Origin: Vitis vinifera
Lineage: Eukaryota; Streptophyta; Magnoliopsida; Vitales; Vitaceae
Reading direction: 5' to 3'
Length of the DNA stretch: 64,000 nucleotides
Assembly (NCBI RefSeq): GCF_030704535.1
Contig: NC_081806.1
Location: 3,793,001 to 3,857,000 of the forward strand
The notes under the pieces are model-generated. The model did not search any database, had not been told where the DNA came from, and saw nothing but the letters and a program-made list of their open reading frames with translations. Shown here in pieces: positions 9,997-21,700 of this stretch. The translations under genes and the position numbers were made by a program. How positions within the stretch are numbered: the first letter of the stretch is position 1; the number at the start of each line of letters is the position of its first letter.

Positions 9997-10814
9997 TGTA
10001 GGGACCCCTCCCTCTGGGAAACACGTGGCACGCACCTCACAGTGACACGTGGCACGTGTTATCAGCCGGACCATCATCATCCGGATTCCCCTAAGGATAC
10101 GCATGATGATGGTTCTCCTATCCGGACCGCCTCAAGGAAAGGCAAATGACGTTTCAACTTCTCCTATCCAAGGAAGAGCAAACGTCGCTGGCAAAACACA
10201 GACATCCGGACAACCTTCATAATGCATCCGTTCCACAATACATCCGGATAATCAGCATGTGTCGTCCGGATATAATCGTCCGGATGATCAATTAAAGTAA
10301 AGCGAGTCTCACACGCTATCGCAACGAACAGTCATGGCCCACATCCCATCATCTGCAGAGTGAGAAGACAAGATGAAGTGACAGCAAGTCACTTCCCACG
10401 ATCATTCTACATAATCACTTCCCACGATCTCTGACAGTCGCATCACCTACCATGGTTTCTGACAGCCGTTCGTAGGGTGATGATGCTCCTATTGACGCCT
10501 ATTATCATCATAACAACATAAAATATCTCATCACCATTAATGAGGAGAACAGTACCCCTGAAGCTGTATATATAAAGCCTTCAGACAAAGAAGAAGGCGA
10601 TCCGCTGGTAACCTCCTGATACCTAGTAAAAGGCCAACTGATGTATATCTCTCTCTGACCATGACTAACAAAACCATCGGAGGGTGCGTCCGGACACCCT
10701 GTCCGGATGCCTTCTTGCAGGTATAACGACTGGATCAAGAACCTTTATGGGTTGAAATCACGCGTCCATCCATCTGGCAACCACGTGGATCATCAAAGAC
10801 GCAAGGTACCAACA
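9997..10814 (+). repeat. 3' LTR of the gypsy element
   Basis: The LTR begins TGTAGGGACC after the polypurine tract and is taken to end at TACCAACA (CA at 10813-10814), about 818 bp. The 3' border is inferred from the CA end and cannot be checked against a 5' LTR. It contains TATATATAAAG at 10567-10577, a plausible promoter TATA, and many copies of the hexamer TCCGGA or TCCGGAT. Two ACGTGGCA-type G-boxes occur near 10022-10055. Confidence 0.7.
10567..10577 (+). promoter_or_regulatory. LTR promoter TATA box
   Basis: TATATATAAAG lies within the gypsy 3' LTR on the sense strand. The predicted start would be about 30 bp downstream and divides the LTR into U3 and R/U5. Confidence 0.45.
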
Positions 10815-13136
10815 ATGTTTAATATAACAAAAAATTATCGCATTTAGGTAACAATGTTTTATTTTATTTTATTTTATAAAATAAATAAAAAAAATAAAAG
10901 ACAATACTCTTATTTAGTATTTAGTATTTACACACGACGACACTTCCTCCAACAAGCTGAGCATGAGAAAGCCGTTAATTTCCCCCACAAACACAAATTG
11001 ATGTTTTGATTGACATTCTAGTACTTGAACATCCACCTAGGCACCTAGGAACTTAGCATACCACATAACATTTTATGACCCGTAAATTCCATGATTATAA
11101 TTATTTTGCAAACTACACATGATAATGACATCTTCGTTACTTTCGTTATTGTTTGTGGATTGTGTCGTCTCTAGTTTCTAAAATAAGATATCAATAACGA
11201 GGAACAATAATAATGATGATGAAAAACCTAAATAAAATAATTTATAAAAAAATCTATTAAATAGATTTTTTTTTATATCTAATTAAAATTTAAAAAAAAA
11301 AACACTGGTGGCTATGCTATAATGGTAATAATCATGGTTTTTTTTCTTTACGAAAAGACAAAGAATCGGATCGAAGTTTTAAAGAAATAGAAACGTAAAG
11401 AATGCTTTTAATTTTTAAGCCTGAACAAGAATAAATGAAATTTGTTGAAGATAGTATAAGGATGATAATCATGGCACTGACAGTGATGATGGATCGACAG
11501 TACTTTTGAGCAATAAAAAAAAAATCTAAAATCTTGGCATTTAAGTGAGGTGGGCCAGCCCAATCCACCGATGTCAAGCCCTTTTTCACATAGCCCATCT
11601 CCAGCCTCTCGCCCTTTTTCTTTTTCATGTTTATATACCTTATCCTCAAATTTGCTGGGTTGTGAATGAAAGTAGCAGTCTCCAACAGGACCTGGTCTTT
11701 ATTAAGCCCATTTGAGGGTCTGCACTGTGGAAATTGTTGCATTCCGTATGCGGAGTGCGGAACATTGGCAAATCCCAGTTTGCCAGCTCAGCCCCCCACC
11801 CGTGGCATGGTTCGGACACCTGGCAAAAAAGAGAAAGGTCATGAGGAAGCTTCCAAATGAACTTCCCTGACTCACGATTTTTGCATTAGCTTCCAAATCA
11901 TCCCCCCACCACCGCCCCCCCACCCTCCCCTTTTTTTTTTTTTTTTTTTTTTCCGTACATACTTTATACTCAGATTTGCTTCACTCGGGAAACGAGAATC
12001 TCTTCCAAAATATCATCTCGCCCCGGCTTTGTAATAGTCCAAGGTTGGACGCTGTTAGATGTATTATGTTGACTCGGGAGACGCGACTTTTTCCATGACC
12101 AATTCGGAGGAGAAGGTTATTAAAGAGCGCGCAAAATTGTTATAATTTTATTCCAATAAATAAAAAAGAAAATCACCTGTATATTTTACAGATTTTATTC
12201 AGATATAAGTAGAAATATAATAAAAATATATATATCTCATCATTATTTTACATAAATATTTATATTTAATGATTTAAATTAATTTTAAATTAAATTATAA
12301 TTAAATTTAAAATTTATTACTTAATTATTATTTTACTTTATTCATAATATTAAATTATTTTATCAAATATATTTAATTTAATTAATGATTTAAATTAAGT
12401 TATTTTAAGTTATTAAATTGATTTACTAATTACCTGCTATATTAAATTTTATGTTAAAAAAATAAATGAATTTGATAAAATTTATTGATCTTTACTGATT
12501 TTTTAATTAATTTAGATTATGAAATAATTTGAAATGTCTAAACTTAGCTTTTTAGATTTTATTATATGATAGATGTGTTTAATATTTTAGTCAATAAAAT
12601 TATTTATATTATTAATTTTTTTTATATGTTTTAAAATTAGAAAATTTAGAAAAAATAATAGATGGGATGGATATTTTGCTTAATCCGCTAAATTGGCACC
12701 TGATAAAAATGGAAAAGCACAGAATCGATTGGTATGCCACAGCTGAATGCTTTACTTAAAACTAAAAGGTACAGCTATACACCACAAGGACTCCCGATTA
12801 GATATATTCCCGAGAAAATAAGAACTTTCCTTTAAACCCCACTTGCATATTGTAGTTCGTCAGCTCAAACCCCAAAGTCTGCCACCGCACCAAGAGAGAA
12901 CTCGAAGAGCTGTGGCTCTGTATCTGAAGCTGCTTTGAAGATACAGAGAGTGTTGCAGAAGTTTTGTTGATACTTTTCTTCTCTGATATTGAAACTCCAT
13001 AACTTTATGCTGTCAAGAATTGCATGCAGCGCTAGCACAAGCAGTTTTGATATACCAGCCGTCTGACTTCGTCAACATCGTTGTTGACTGTTGATTCGTT
13101 TGTGGTGGAGTTGATCGCACGAAAGGATTTGAGGAG
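10815..13136. other. AT-rich spacer upstream of the transporter gene
   Basis: No coding frame of credible composition is present. The stretch holds A/T homopolymers, a 22-base T run near 11931-11952, and a very AT-rich block (12120-12660). The last ~300 bp must contain the promoter and 5' leader of the gene starting at 13137. I see no clear TATA box there. Confidence 0.6.
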
Positions 13137-15919
13137 ATGAAGGGGGAGGAGCAAGCGAGGTCTCTGTTTGGGATTTCTCTCTCGGATCGACCCAAATGGC
13201 AGCAATTTCTCATTTGCTCTTCTGGGTTCTTCTTTGGCTATCTTATTAATGGCATTTGCGAGGTCTGTTTGGTGTCTTTTCTTCCGTAGACTGGTTTTAT
13301 CTTCCATTTAGTATATTTGAATTGGTGTCTGCGTGGAGAATTGTGGTTGTTTGGAGCTTGGTTTTGATGGGTTTGTGTTAATTTCTGTTGGCTGGTAATT
13401 TTACCTCTTTGGTTTCTTAGCATTCCCTGTTTGGTTGCTGGTAAAATGTGGGAAAAGAGAAGAAAATTGTTTCTTTTGTTAATGAGAATTTTATGATGCA
13501 CAATTCTCTGTTCTTGTCCTTTCCCACATTTTCCCAGCAACCAAACGGATGCGGGCTTGAAAATTTTACTCTATTGGGTGTTTTTCTTAACTGATTGGTA
13601 AAGAGGGATATTTCAGAGCCATGTCCGAGTTGTAGCTTTCAATTCATTTCTACTTTGATTTGTTTTCACTGTTCTATTGGCATAGGATCCTTTTCCTAGG
13701 CCTTTTAATCAAGAATTTGTTTGATTTTGAGTTTAGAGTGAAAAGGGTTATTAATTATAGAATCTTTTGATTCGATTTCAGGAATATGTGTATAATCGCC
13801 TCAAATTCAGGTTCATGATCTCGTTGCATTCTGTTGTGTTCAGTAATGCTTCGATTTTGATGTTTGAGTTTCTGAGCTTCTTTTTCCCCTTATTAATATG
13901 GCTGTTCTTTATTGATTTTGCAGCTATGGTTGGTATTTCACATTTATACAAGGATTTGTGTATCTGGCACTCATATACCTTCAAGGCTTCACCACCAAAC
14001 AAATGTCTAACCCCTGGAAAACCTATGTGAAGCTCTCTGCTGTTCTTATGGGATCTCATGGATTGACCAAGGGATCCTTGGCTTTCCTGAATTACCCAGC
14101 ACAGCTGATGTTTAAATCCACAAAGGTAAACACCCTGAAAGCACTCAACTGGCTGGCTTTCTGTTTTTGGTATTTACCTTTCTTAAAAGTAAAGTTGGAT
14201 CAATGCTTGCAATGATGTAGGTTTGGCTTTGATTAATTGTTTGCTTTGGGGAAATTATTCAATTGAAAAACTTGGGTTAATCCATGATCTCCTTTTTGAA
14301 GAAGCCGTATAATCGCAAATTTGTAGCTTTTGTTGTGAATAATGGAGGAACCCATTTGGAGATTTAGAAAATTTAATTCTACAAGGTTTCTATTTTTTCT
14401 TATACGAGAATTCAGGTACTACCAGTCATGATTATGGGTGCCTTCATTCCTGGCTTGAGAAGGAAATATCCATTTCATGAGTACGTCTCAGCAGTACTCC
14501 TAGTAGTGGGACTGATCCTTTTCACCTTAGCAGATGCGCAAACATCTCCTAATTTCAGTTCAATTGGTGTTTTAATGATATCGGGCGCTCTAGTCATGGA
14601 TTCCTTCCTGGGTAATTTGCAAGAGGCTATCTTTACCATGAATCCAGAAACCACACAGGTGATCCTCAGCATCAGGAATTTCTTGTCATGTCTATAAATC
14701 TGAAAATGAGTCATGACTAAACAGTTGGCCATTTCTATCAGTGAATTTGATCTTTTTTTCTTTCTTTCTTTCTTTTTGGTTGTAACAGATGGAGATGTTG
14801 TTCTGCTCAACAGTGGTGGGGTTTCCCTTCTTACTTGTACCCATGATTCTAACAGGAGAGCTGTTCAAGGCATGGAATTCTTGTTTACAGGTGAAGGGTC
14901 AGTTTGTTTTTCATTTAAATAATGTGTTGGAAGTCAAGTGATTCAGATCGTGCCCACTGTCCCCCACCTGAAACAATTTCTTAGGGTAAATCAATCCTTT
15001 GGTTGTTGAACTGTCCATCCATTAATTTATTTTGAATATTGAATGGTATGGTTAACTTAGTCAAGTGGGGCTATATGTAACCTAAAGTCACTCATAGGGA
15101 TTGCTTGTTCCAATAAAATATGATCAATTTATTGAGTGTCCTGGAAAGGCAAATCCAACCAATACCAACCAGGGGAGTAGTGTGGTGGAGTAGCCACTGA
15201 TAATCATGAAACATGATACAATTGGCATAAACCCAAATACCCATTTCTCTTGTTTCATAATCTGATCTGAAATACATGAATTGCAATCAATTGTATGTGT
15301 CATATGCTGACTTACTTCTATCTTGAACCTTCTTTTGAAGGATCCAACTTTCCCCCTTTTTAGCCTAATTTTCAGTCTCTGTTCCATTTACTTACATGGT
15401 TTCTGATAACAAAAATGCAGCATCCATATGTGTATGGGGTGTTGGTGTTTGAAGCGATGGCAACCTTTGTTGGTCAAGTGTCGGTTTTATCCCTAATCGC
15501 CATGTTTGGTGCTGCAACAACTGCTATGGTAAATACATTCATTTCCTCGCAGTATTTGCTTAAAATTGATTTCTTTTAATAAAACAAAGATGATCCCTTG
15601 GAAGGCAAATTGGGTGTTCCTTTATCAAGGGTCGGATAGTCTCCATTACAAGATTTTGATTGATACTTGATGGCAGATAACTACTGCAAGGAAGGCTGTC
15701 ACATTGTTGCTGTCATACATGATATTCACAAAACCATTAACGGAACAGCATGGGACAGGGCTGCTGCTCATAGCCATGGGAATCATACTGAAAATGTTGC
15801 CTGATACCCAAGCCCCGAAAAGGCCGACCTCAAGCACTGCAAAGCCTTCTTCCAAAGGAGAGAGGGCCCTTGTAGAGAAGATGAGAGATGAAGGTGAAGA
15901 GAAACAGCCCTTGGTCTGA
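13137..15919 (+). CDS. UDP-galactose/UDP-glucose transporter, UTR2-like
   Basis: Seven exons: 13137-13262, 13782-13810, 13924-14125, 14416-14658, 14789-14890, 15421-15528, 15677-15919. All introns are GT..AG and the phases sum to 1,053 nt, 350 aa. The protein starts [20 protein letters not shown] and carries family phrases [54 protein letters not shown] and [13 protein letters not shown]. These match Arabidopsis UTR2 of the nucleotide-sugar transporter (SLC35B/UAA) family, as I know it, which moves UDP-hexoses into ER/Golgi. It is highly hydrophobic with about eight to ten membrane segments and a charged cytosolic tail ending EEKQPLV. Exon 2 is only 29 bp. Intron 1 holds a MITE-like repeat. 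The gene appears complete and intact. Confidence 0.93.
13427..13546. mobile_element. MITE-like inverted repeat in intron 1 of the UTR2-like gene
   Basis: The left arm (GTTTGGTTGCTGGTAAAATG..., 13429-13458) and the inverted right arm at 13519-13546 match at about 26 of 28 positions, enclosing about 60 bp with no ORF. The GTTTGGTTGCTG motif is widespread in plant introns as a small non-autonomous DNA transposon or foldback. A target duplication is not clear. Confidence 0.55.
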
Positions 15920-18350
15920 AAAATCAGAGCGTAGCTTGGCTGCCATTTGCTTTCATTATTTTGTTATTATTTTTCCTTGTTAGTTACACCTAGTTGAAGA
16001 ATAGGAAAAAGAGTAATACATTTGTTATATTTAGGTTTTTCATGTAAATTTCTCTGGGGAAAATGGAGGAACAACTTTCCTCGAAATTAGAGCATAGTTT
16101 CATTTCCTATTGTAGCAGATAGACTGATAAGGATTTGTTAAATGGTTCAGGGATGGGATACTTTCTCTGGAGTCTGATCATCAGATGATGGAATCAATTT
16201 CATCACAGATGTGTATGTGCAAGTTGGAAGGGTGTGGTTATTGTCTTGGTATCCACACTTCATGGTTTCACACTTCGAGAGTCCTTTTGCTTTTGTGTGA
16301 AGTATGAGCAAGGTGGAGCCTTTGAATCAAGAATCATTGCTTCTTCTTATCTCTGCATTGAGATCCCCATTCTCCATGCCAGCTTTCATAAATAGGTTCA
16401 TGTTAGAAGGTTTATAATTAATAGTTTTCCCACCTCTTGACTACATTTGAGGCAGGCTGATAATCTGAATACAATATGTCATAGGAATCTGATTAAAACA
16501 TTAATTTGATTAAAAGAGTTATTGAAAACCGAATTTAGAAATTTAGGGTCTATTTGATAACTGTTTTTTATAATATTTTTTTTGTTTTTTTTTAGAATAA
16601 AAAAAGAAAAAACAGGTTTGATAGGTTTGATAATTAAAAACTATTTTTGTTTTATATTCTTAAAAAACAAAAAGCATATTATTTTCAGAAAACATTTTTT
16701 TTATTATTTTATACCATTTTCATTTGTTTTTTAAGAGTTGTTTTAAAAAATAATTATACAAATATGTAGAATAATTAAACATAAAACACTATATATATAA
16801 ATTATTTTTAAAATATCAAAAACATTTTAAGTTTTCAATCAGATTTTTATTTTACAAAACTTGAAAACAATTTTCAAAACTTGTTCTCAAAAATTATTTT
16901 TTCAAAAACAGACCTTTAAACCTACATAACTTTTTGGTCTTATTTTGACAAAAATGTATTTTTTTTTTGCAAAAATACGTTTTTCTTTTAAAACTTACGG
17001 GAAAGGGTTAAATTCACAAATATGACTAATTTTTTATCTTAAAAGAAATAGATAATATTTTTAGGGATGCATTATGTAGTGAAAAAAAAAAAAAAACGAT
17101 TTACCTGTTAAGAATTTGTTGAGGAGTGATTTGAGAGAATCAGAAAGTGATTTTCTAATGTTTAAAAGAGTCTTCTAACGTCAAATTGAATATTTGAAAA
17201 TCATTTCTAAAAAGTTGGAGAATCACTTGGAAGATGAGTCAACTAAAAATGCAATGAAGATGCAAAAATCACTTTTAAAGTTTTAAAGTTTGTCAATTTT
17301 TTTTCTTTCCTTTGAAGGAAAGTTTATAATCATCTCATAATCTTTGGAATTGGAGAAAGAAAACCAAATCTCAAATAATGGAATATACTTAAAAAAGAAA
17401 AATGAAAAGGTTAAAATTCCAAAATTCCTTAACAACTTGGTAAAAAATATAAAGAAAAAATAAAGTGTAATAATAATAATAATAAAGAATTCTAGATAAG
17501 GAAAATAATAAGTTTTTTAGATAATATTTAAATGTATATTTTTGTATGGAATGGCTTGACGTTGGAGTGTGCTCTAATTCTATTTGTCTACGCTTGTAAT
17601 TTTATAAAACATAAATTATTATTTAAAAATTATTAAGAAGTAATGTGGAAGTGGAAGAAATAAAAAATTAAAATATTTATTATTTGTAATAGAAAGAAAA
17701 AAAAAGATTATAAATTAACTGAATTTATATTTTTAATAATAATTAATAAATTATTTGGAAGATAAAAATCAAAATATTTTTTTAATTAATATCTAATTTA
17801 ATATAAAACAATATTTTTTAATATGAGAGGATAAACATAATTTATAATTTTATAAATATTATAAATATAAATAATGTATCAATTATAATTATAATTATTT
17901 TATGTATTTAATTTAGTACATAAAATTAATTAATTTTTTCTATACATATATTTATAATAATTATATTATTTAAATATATTATTAGAAAAAAAAAAAAGAA
18001 AACATCCATTTCTTTGAGAAAACATTTTTTTAAGGAATTATTTTATCTTTTAAAATTAATTTTTTGAAGTAGACAACTTTTTGTGTAAGTTTTTTTTATA
18101 AAAAAAAATAAATCATTTGTTTCAAGAGATGATTTTTACCTATAATTAAAAAAAAAAAAAAAAAAAGACGATTTTGACTGAATTTTAAAAAAAATATTTT
18201 TAGAAATAATTTTTTCTTATAATTTTTAATAAATAAATAGGCATTTGAAGGGATGATTTTTGCTTTAAATTAGGTGACTCTCTTTCATAATTGAAAAAAT
18301 ATGAGTACAAATTATTTTTTTTTAAATTTACTGTACACTTATCAAAAAAA
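15920..18350. other. Spacer: 3' flank of the transporter gene and AT-rich DNA
   Basis: 15,920-16,090 is likely the 3' UTR of the transporter gene. The rest is AT-rich with long A and T runs and no credible ORF, apart from the MITE-like repeat listed separately. The last part leads into the promoter of the next gene. Confidence 0.55.
16546..16915. mobile_element. AT-rich MITE-like repeat (family A, copy 1)
   Basis: It begins GGGTCTATTTGATAACTG and ends CAAAAACAGACC, a weak terminal inverted repeat. The AT-rich interior includes a block (AAAAAATAATTATACAAATA) shared with 62,590-63,030. It has no coding capacity. The superfamily is uncertain (hAT-like ends). Confidence 0.45.
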
Positions 18351-18485
18351 CCCTGGTGAGGCCCAGCCCATGTACTCTGCCCATTATTTGTCAGAAAATA
18401 TGCGTGGGTGGTGGGCCTCCACACACTGGGCAACTTATAATACTATATGATCTATAGTTACAAACTTAACATCACGTGGTCCACA

Positions 18486-18642
18486 TGGGCCTATTGCCCA
18501 TTCTAGGAGGCCTAGCACCGAACCTATCCAACGGCTCCAATTGAAACTCAGTCCCCACTTCATCCAACGGCTCCTATAGGCCCATTTCAATTCTCCACTG
18601 ATAATATTCTCCGGTGCTCACCTGAACGCAGCGCAAACCCTA
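18486..18642 (+). promoter_or_regulatory. Site II/UP1 and telo-box (UP2) motifs upstream of the NUP50-like gene
   Basis: TGGGCC at 18486-18491, GGCCCATTT (the UP1 consensus GGCCCAWWW) at 18579-18587 and the telo-box AAACCCTA (UP2) at 18635-18642 lie within 230 bp upstream of the ATG at 18714. Further GCCCA/TGGGC copies occur from about 18361. In plants this pairing is typical of housekeeping genes expressed in dividing cells, such as ribosomal and nuclear-machinery genes. I see no TATA box, as is usual for that class. Confidence 0.55.
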
Positions 18643-18713
18643 TTTCTACTCTCTCGCGCTCACACTTTCTCCCTTTGTTTCGCTCTCTCCTCCCACCCGA
18701 AACAAACAGAGTC

Positions 18714-21700
18714 ATGAAAGGAGCGATACGATTCGGCGTATCGGATTCGGCCACCGACGCCAACGATTCGGCCGTGAGTGTTTTTTTTTTCTTCTTCTAA
18801 TTGTATTTTTGGTTTTTTGTTTTTTTTTTTAAATGATCGAAACCCTAGTGTTGTGGTTTCCCCCCTCGTTTTCCTGTGTCGTTCAATTTTTGTGTGCTCA
18901 ATTTTTATTTTTTTTCTGTTTAGTTGCTGAGAAAGCAGTGGAAATTTGAAAGCGAAGGAATAGAAAATTTGATTGGGTTGAGTTGAGATGACTTTGTTTT
19001 TTTTTTAAATTTATTTATTTTGGGGAGGGTTAATTTGGGGTTTTTTTATTTTTATTTTTAGTGTTTGTGTTTAGTGACCAACCAATACTTCAGAAATGTT
19101 TTCTTCAGCTTTTTTGGAGACCAAACTGGGAATTCTTGATATTTGATTTTGACAATGACATTGTAAAGCGTGAAAATTGTTGTTGTTGTTGTTGTTTTTT
19201 TTTTTTTTTTTCCTATTGCTTTTTGCCCCCTTTGTTTAGCATTTTTGAATGGAAGTGTTTTTGGATATGTTAAAGTATTTATTTTTAAGTGTAAATTTGT
19301 GGGATTTTTTTTTTTTAAAAAATTTTATATTTCTTTATTTACATTTTAGTACCGGGGGTGCCTTGAGTGGTTGATTATGCTGTGGGTTGGATTTGTTTTC
19401 AAGGTTATGTGGTACAGACTACATATTTTGTGCGGAATGGTATAATCAAATAAATCTTCTGACTGCTTTAGTTATTGTCACTACAGACCCGCAAGACAAT
19501 GTTGATGGCTATCCTCAATATGACCCAAAAGATTTGCAAAAGAAAAAGAAAATTTTGGTTGCTGGAAGAAATCTATCATACCATGGAGATGATTGATTCT
19601 TCTTAAGAGAATCTTCTTTTATTTGTTTATTTATTGATATTAAATGATAACGTTACTATCAAATGAGCTACCGACTTCCTACTGAGAAATCTCCCAGAAA
19701 AAATTCTGAAGTAGCAGCTCCTCTCATAGCTAAGAAGAAGTCCACCTATTGGTTAACCTATGTATGGTTCCAGGAGAAAGAAACCCTTAATATAAAAAAA
19801 ATTCTGAAAGGGGAAAATAAAGCACCGAATCATCATTTCTGATCATTTTAAATAAGGGAGGCTGTCTTTAGTGAAGGATAGCTACTGCATCGCAGAGATT
19901 TTGGATTTTCTTCTCTGTTTCTTTGTATGATGGTCATGGTGTGGAGACTCATTTATTGTTTTTCCTATGATGATGCAGTTACAGAGTAAAAGAATAATGG
20001 CAGGATCCCCTTTTGATTTTCACAGGGCAGAACCTTCCCAGCAACCAGTGATGACAACACCCCCATTAGATGTGCGCCGGGCTGAATCATCTCGACAGCA
20101 TGTGAGAGCTCTGAATACCCAATTCGCGAGGTCTCTCTTTTATTCACCATAGTAGCAATGCTTTCATCATGTACTATGTAATTGTTTTACATTTTTTCTT
20201 GCTATCGTGAACCTAAGGATTTGTTATGATACAATCTTCACTGTTTAGTTTATCAAGATGTTTAGTGTGTGTATATCCAATGACTTGAAACAATACCACA
20301 TTCCAATAGGGTATCTACTATGCTATTGTGTTTCTAAACTCGGTTATAAGAATTGTAGCCACAAGTTTCTGGCCATGCCGCTTATCCTTATGGCACAACT
20401 ATCAAAAGTCACAATGCATGATACTGTATAACGCCTTTTTTATTTTTATGAAAAATGATACGCATCACCTACATGCATTTCATCTCAAGGCCATTTTCCT
20501 ATACATGTTATATATGATGTAAACACCACCTTTTACTCTGTTTATTAGTTCCAAAAGAATTTTTTTTTTGTCATTATGTTTTTCTCCAATAAACTATTAT
20601 ATTATTTGCTTAAAATGTACTCTAAGATTTAGGAATGGATGGCAAAAAGGAAAGGACAAGATAGAATGATCCTGCCCAAATATGATATATATATGTGGCA
20701 TTATTTGAAGCTTAAATGTAATTATTGCTAGAATAAATGTTGAGCAAGGTATTATTGGAATAATTTGACTGTTGACCTTGAAAATAAATGTTGAATAAAA
20801 CTTTTGCTTTATATGTTAGTTATTTCTTGTTATTCCTTCTTTGAGGGAGGGAATGACGATGATTTGAGAAGTCAGAACTTTGAAGATGACATATAAGCAC
20901 ATACATATCAACAATCCACAGAAATATGTATGACTAGCTTTAACTCAAAGTGGAAGTTATTATTGAAAATTAAAAAAACTTATTTAAGAATTTATGAAAA
21001 ATCTAGACGCTGAAATGCCATATTTTGTTAAGCTAATTTTGTCCAAACTCTAGTTTGCAATTTTTTCATATGTCCACTATTAATAGATGCTCATTATCTC
21101 TTTTAACGTTTTTATCTTTTAGGAAATTAGTTATATGTTACTTATATTTTGTTATTGTAATATGTATGTTGTTATATAATTCTTTTTCTTTTTCTCCCTG
21201 TTGACACTTGAACCTAGAACCTGCCACATCCCCACCCATCATATTGCCACTTGAGCTGGGCCTCAATATATGTATAAACTCACGAAGAAAGATAGTAAAA
21301 CAATACATGATACAATATGAGTTGACAGCTATGATATAGCCCTGTATTGTCTTATATTTTTGAACCTTTGTAGAATAATCTTTAGGTTTTCCATGTTAAT
21401 GTATGTGTTTGTTTTATTTATTTTTTTAAATTTTTATTTTTGTGAACAGTTGGGTGCAAACACAATTACAGAATCACCCTGATGAACTTTGGGAAGATGG
21501 GGTTCAAGATTACCTAACTCATGCTTCAAACATTATGGTAAATATCAACAACTCTCAACCAATTTAAAAGATCATTTTTATCTCTAGTATAACTCTTACC
21601 TAATTTAAAACATCATTTTTATCTCTAGTATAACATAATTACTTGAATATAAAAATGGTTTCACTGTCCTGTTGAGAAGTTAACTGATTTCATTAGTATT

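Larger units (their letters stand above)
1..10814 (+). mobile_element. Ty3/gypsy LTR retrotransposon, 3' part (5' part lies outside the window)
   Basis: The + strand is open from base 1 and reads as gypsy pol: the end of the RNase H/linker region, an HHCC zinc finger, the integrase core and a GPY/F-type C-terminus. After the pol stop at 6690 come an antisense three-exon gene (6822-9294), a polypurine tract (9983-9996) and a 3' LTR (9997-10814). An antisense ORF between pol and the 3' LTR is known from some plant gypsy lineages (Tat/Retand/Grande-like). The LTR, about 818 bp, is close in size to that of the grapevine element Gret1, but I cannot confirm a family. Bases 533-5945 are a later insertion. 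Gag, protease, RT and the 5' LTR are not in the window. Confidence 0.85.
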
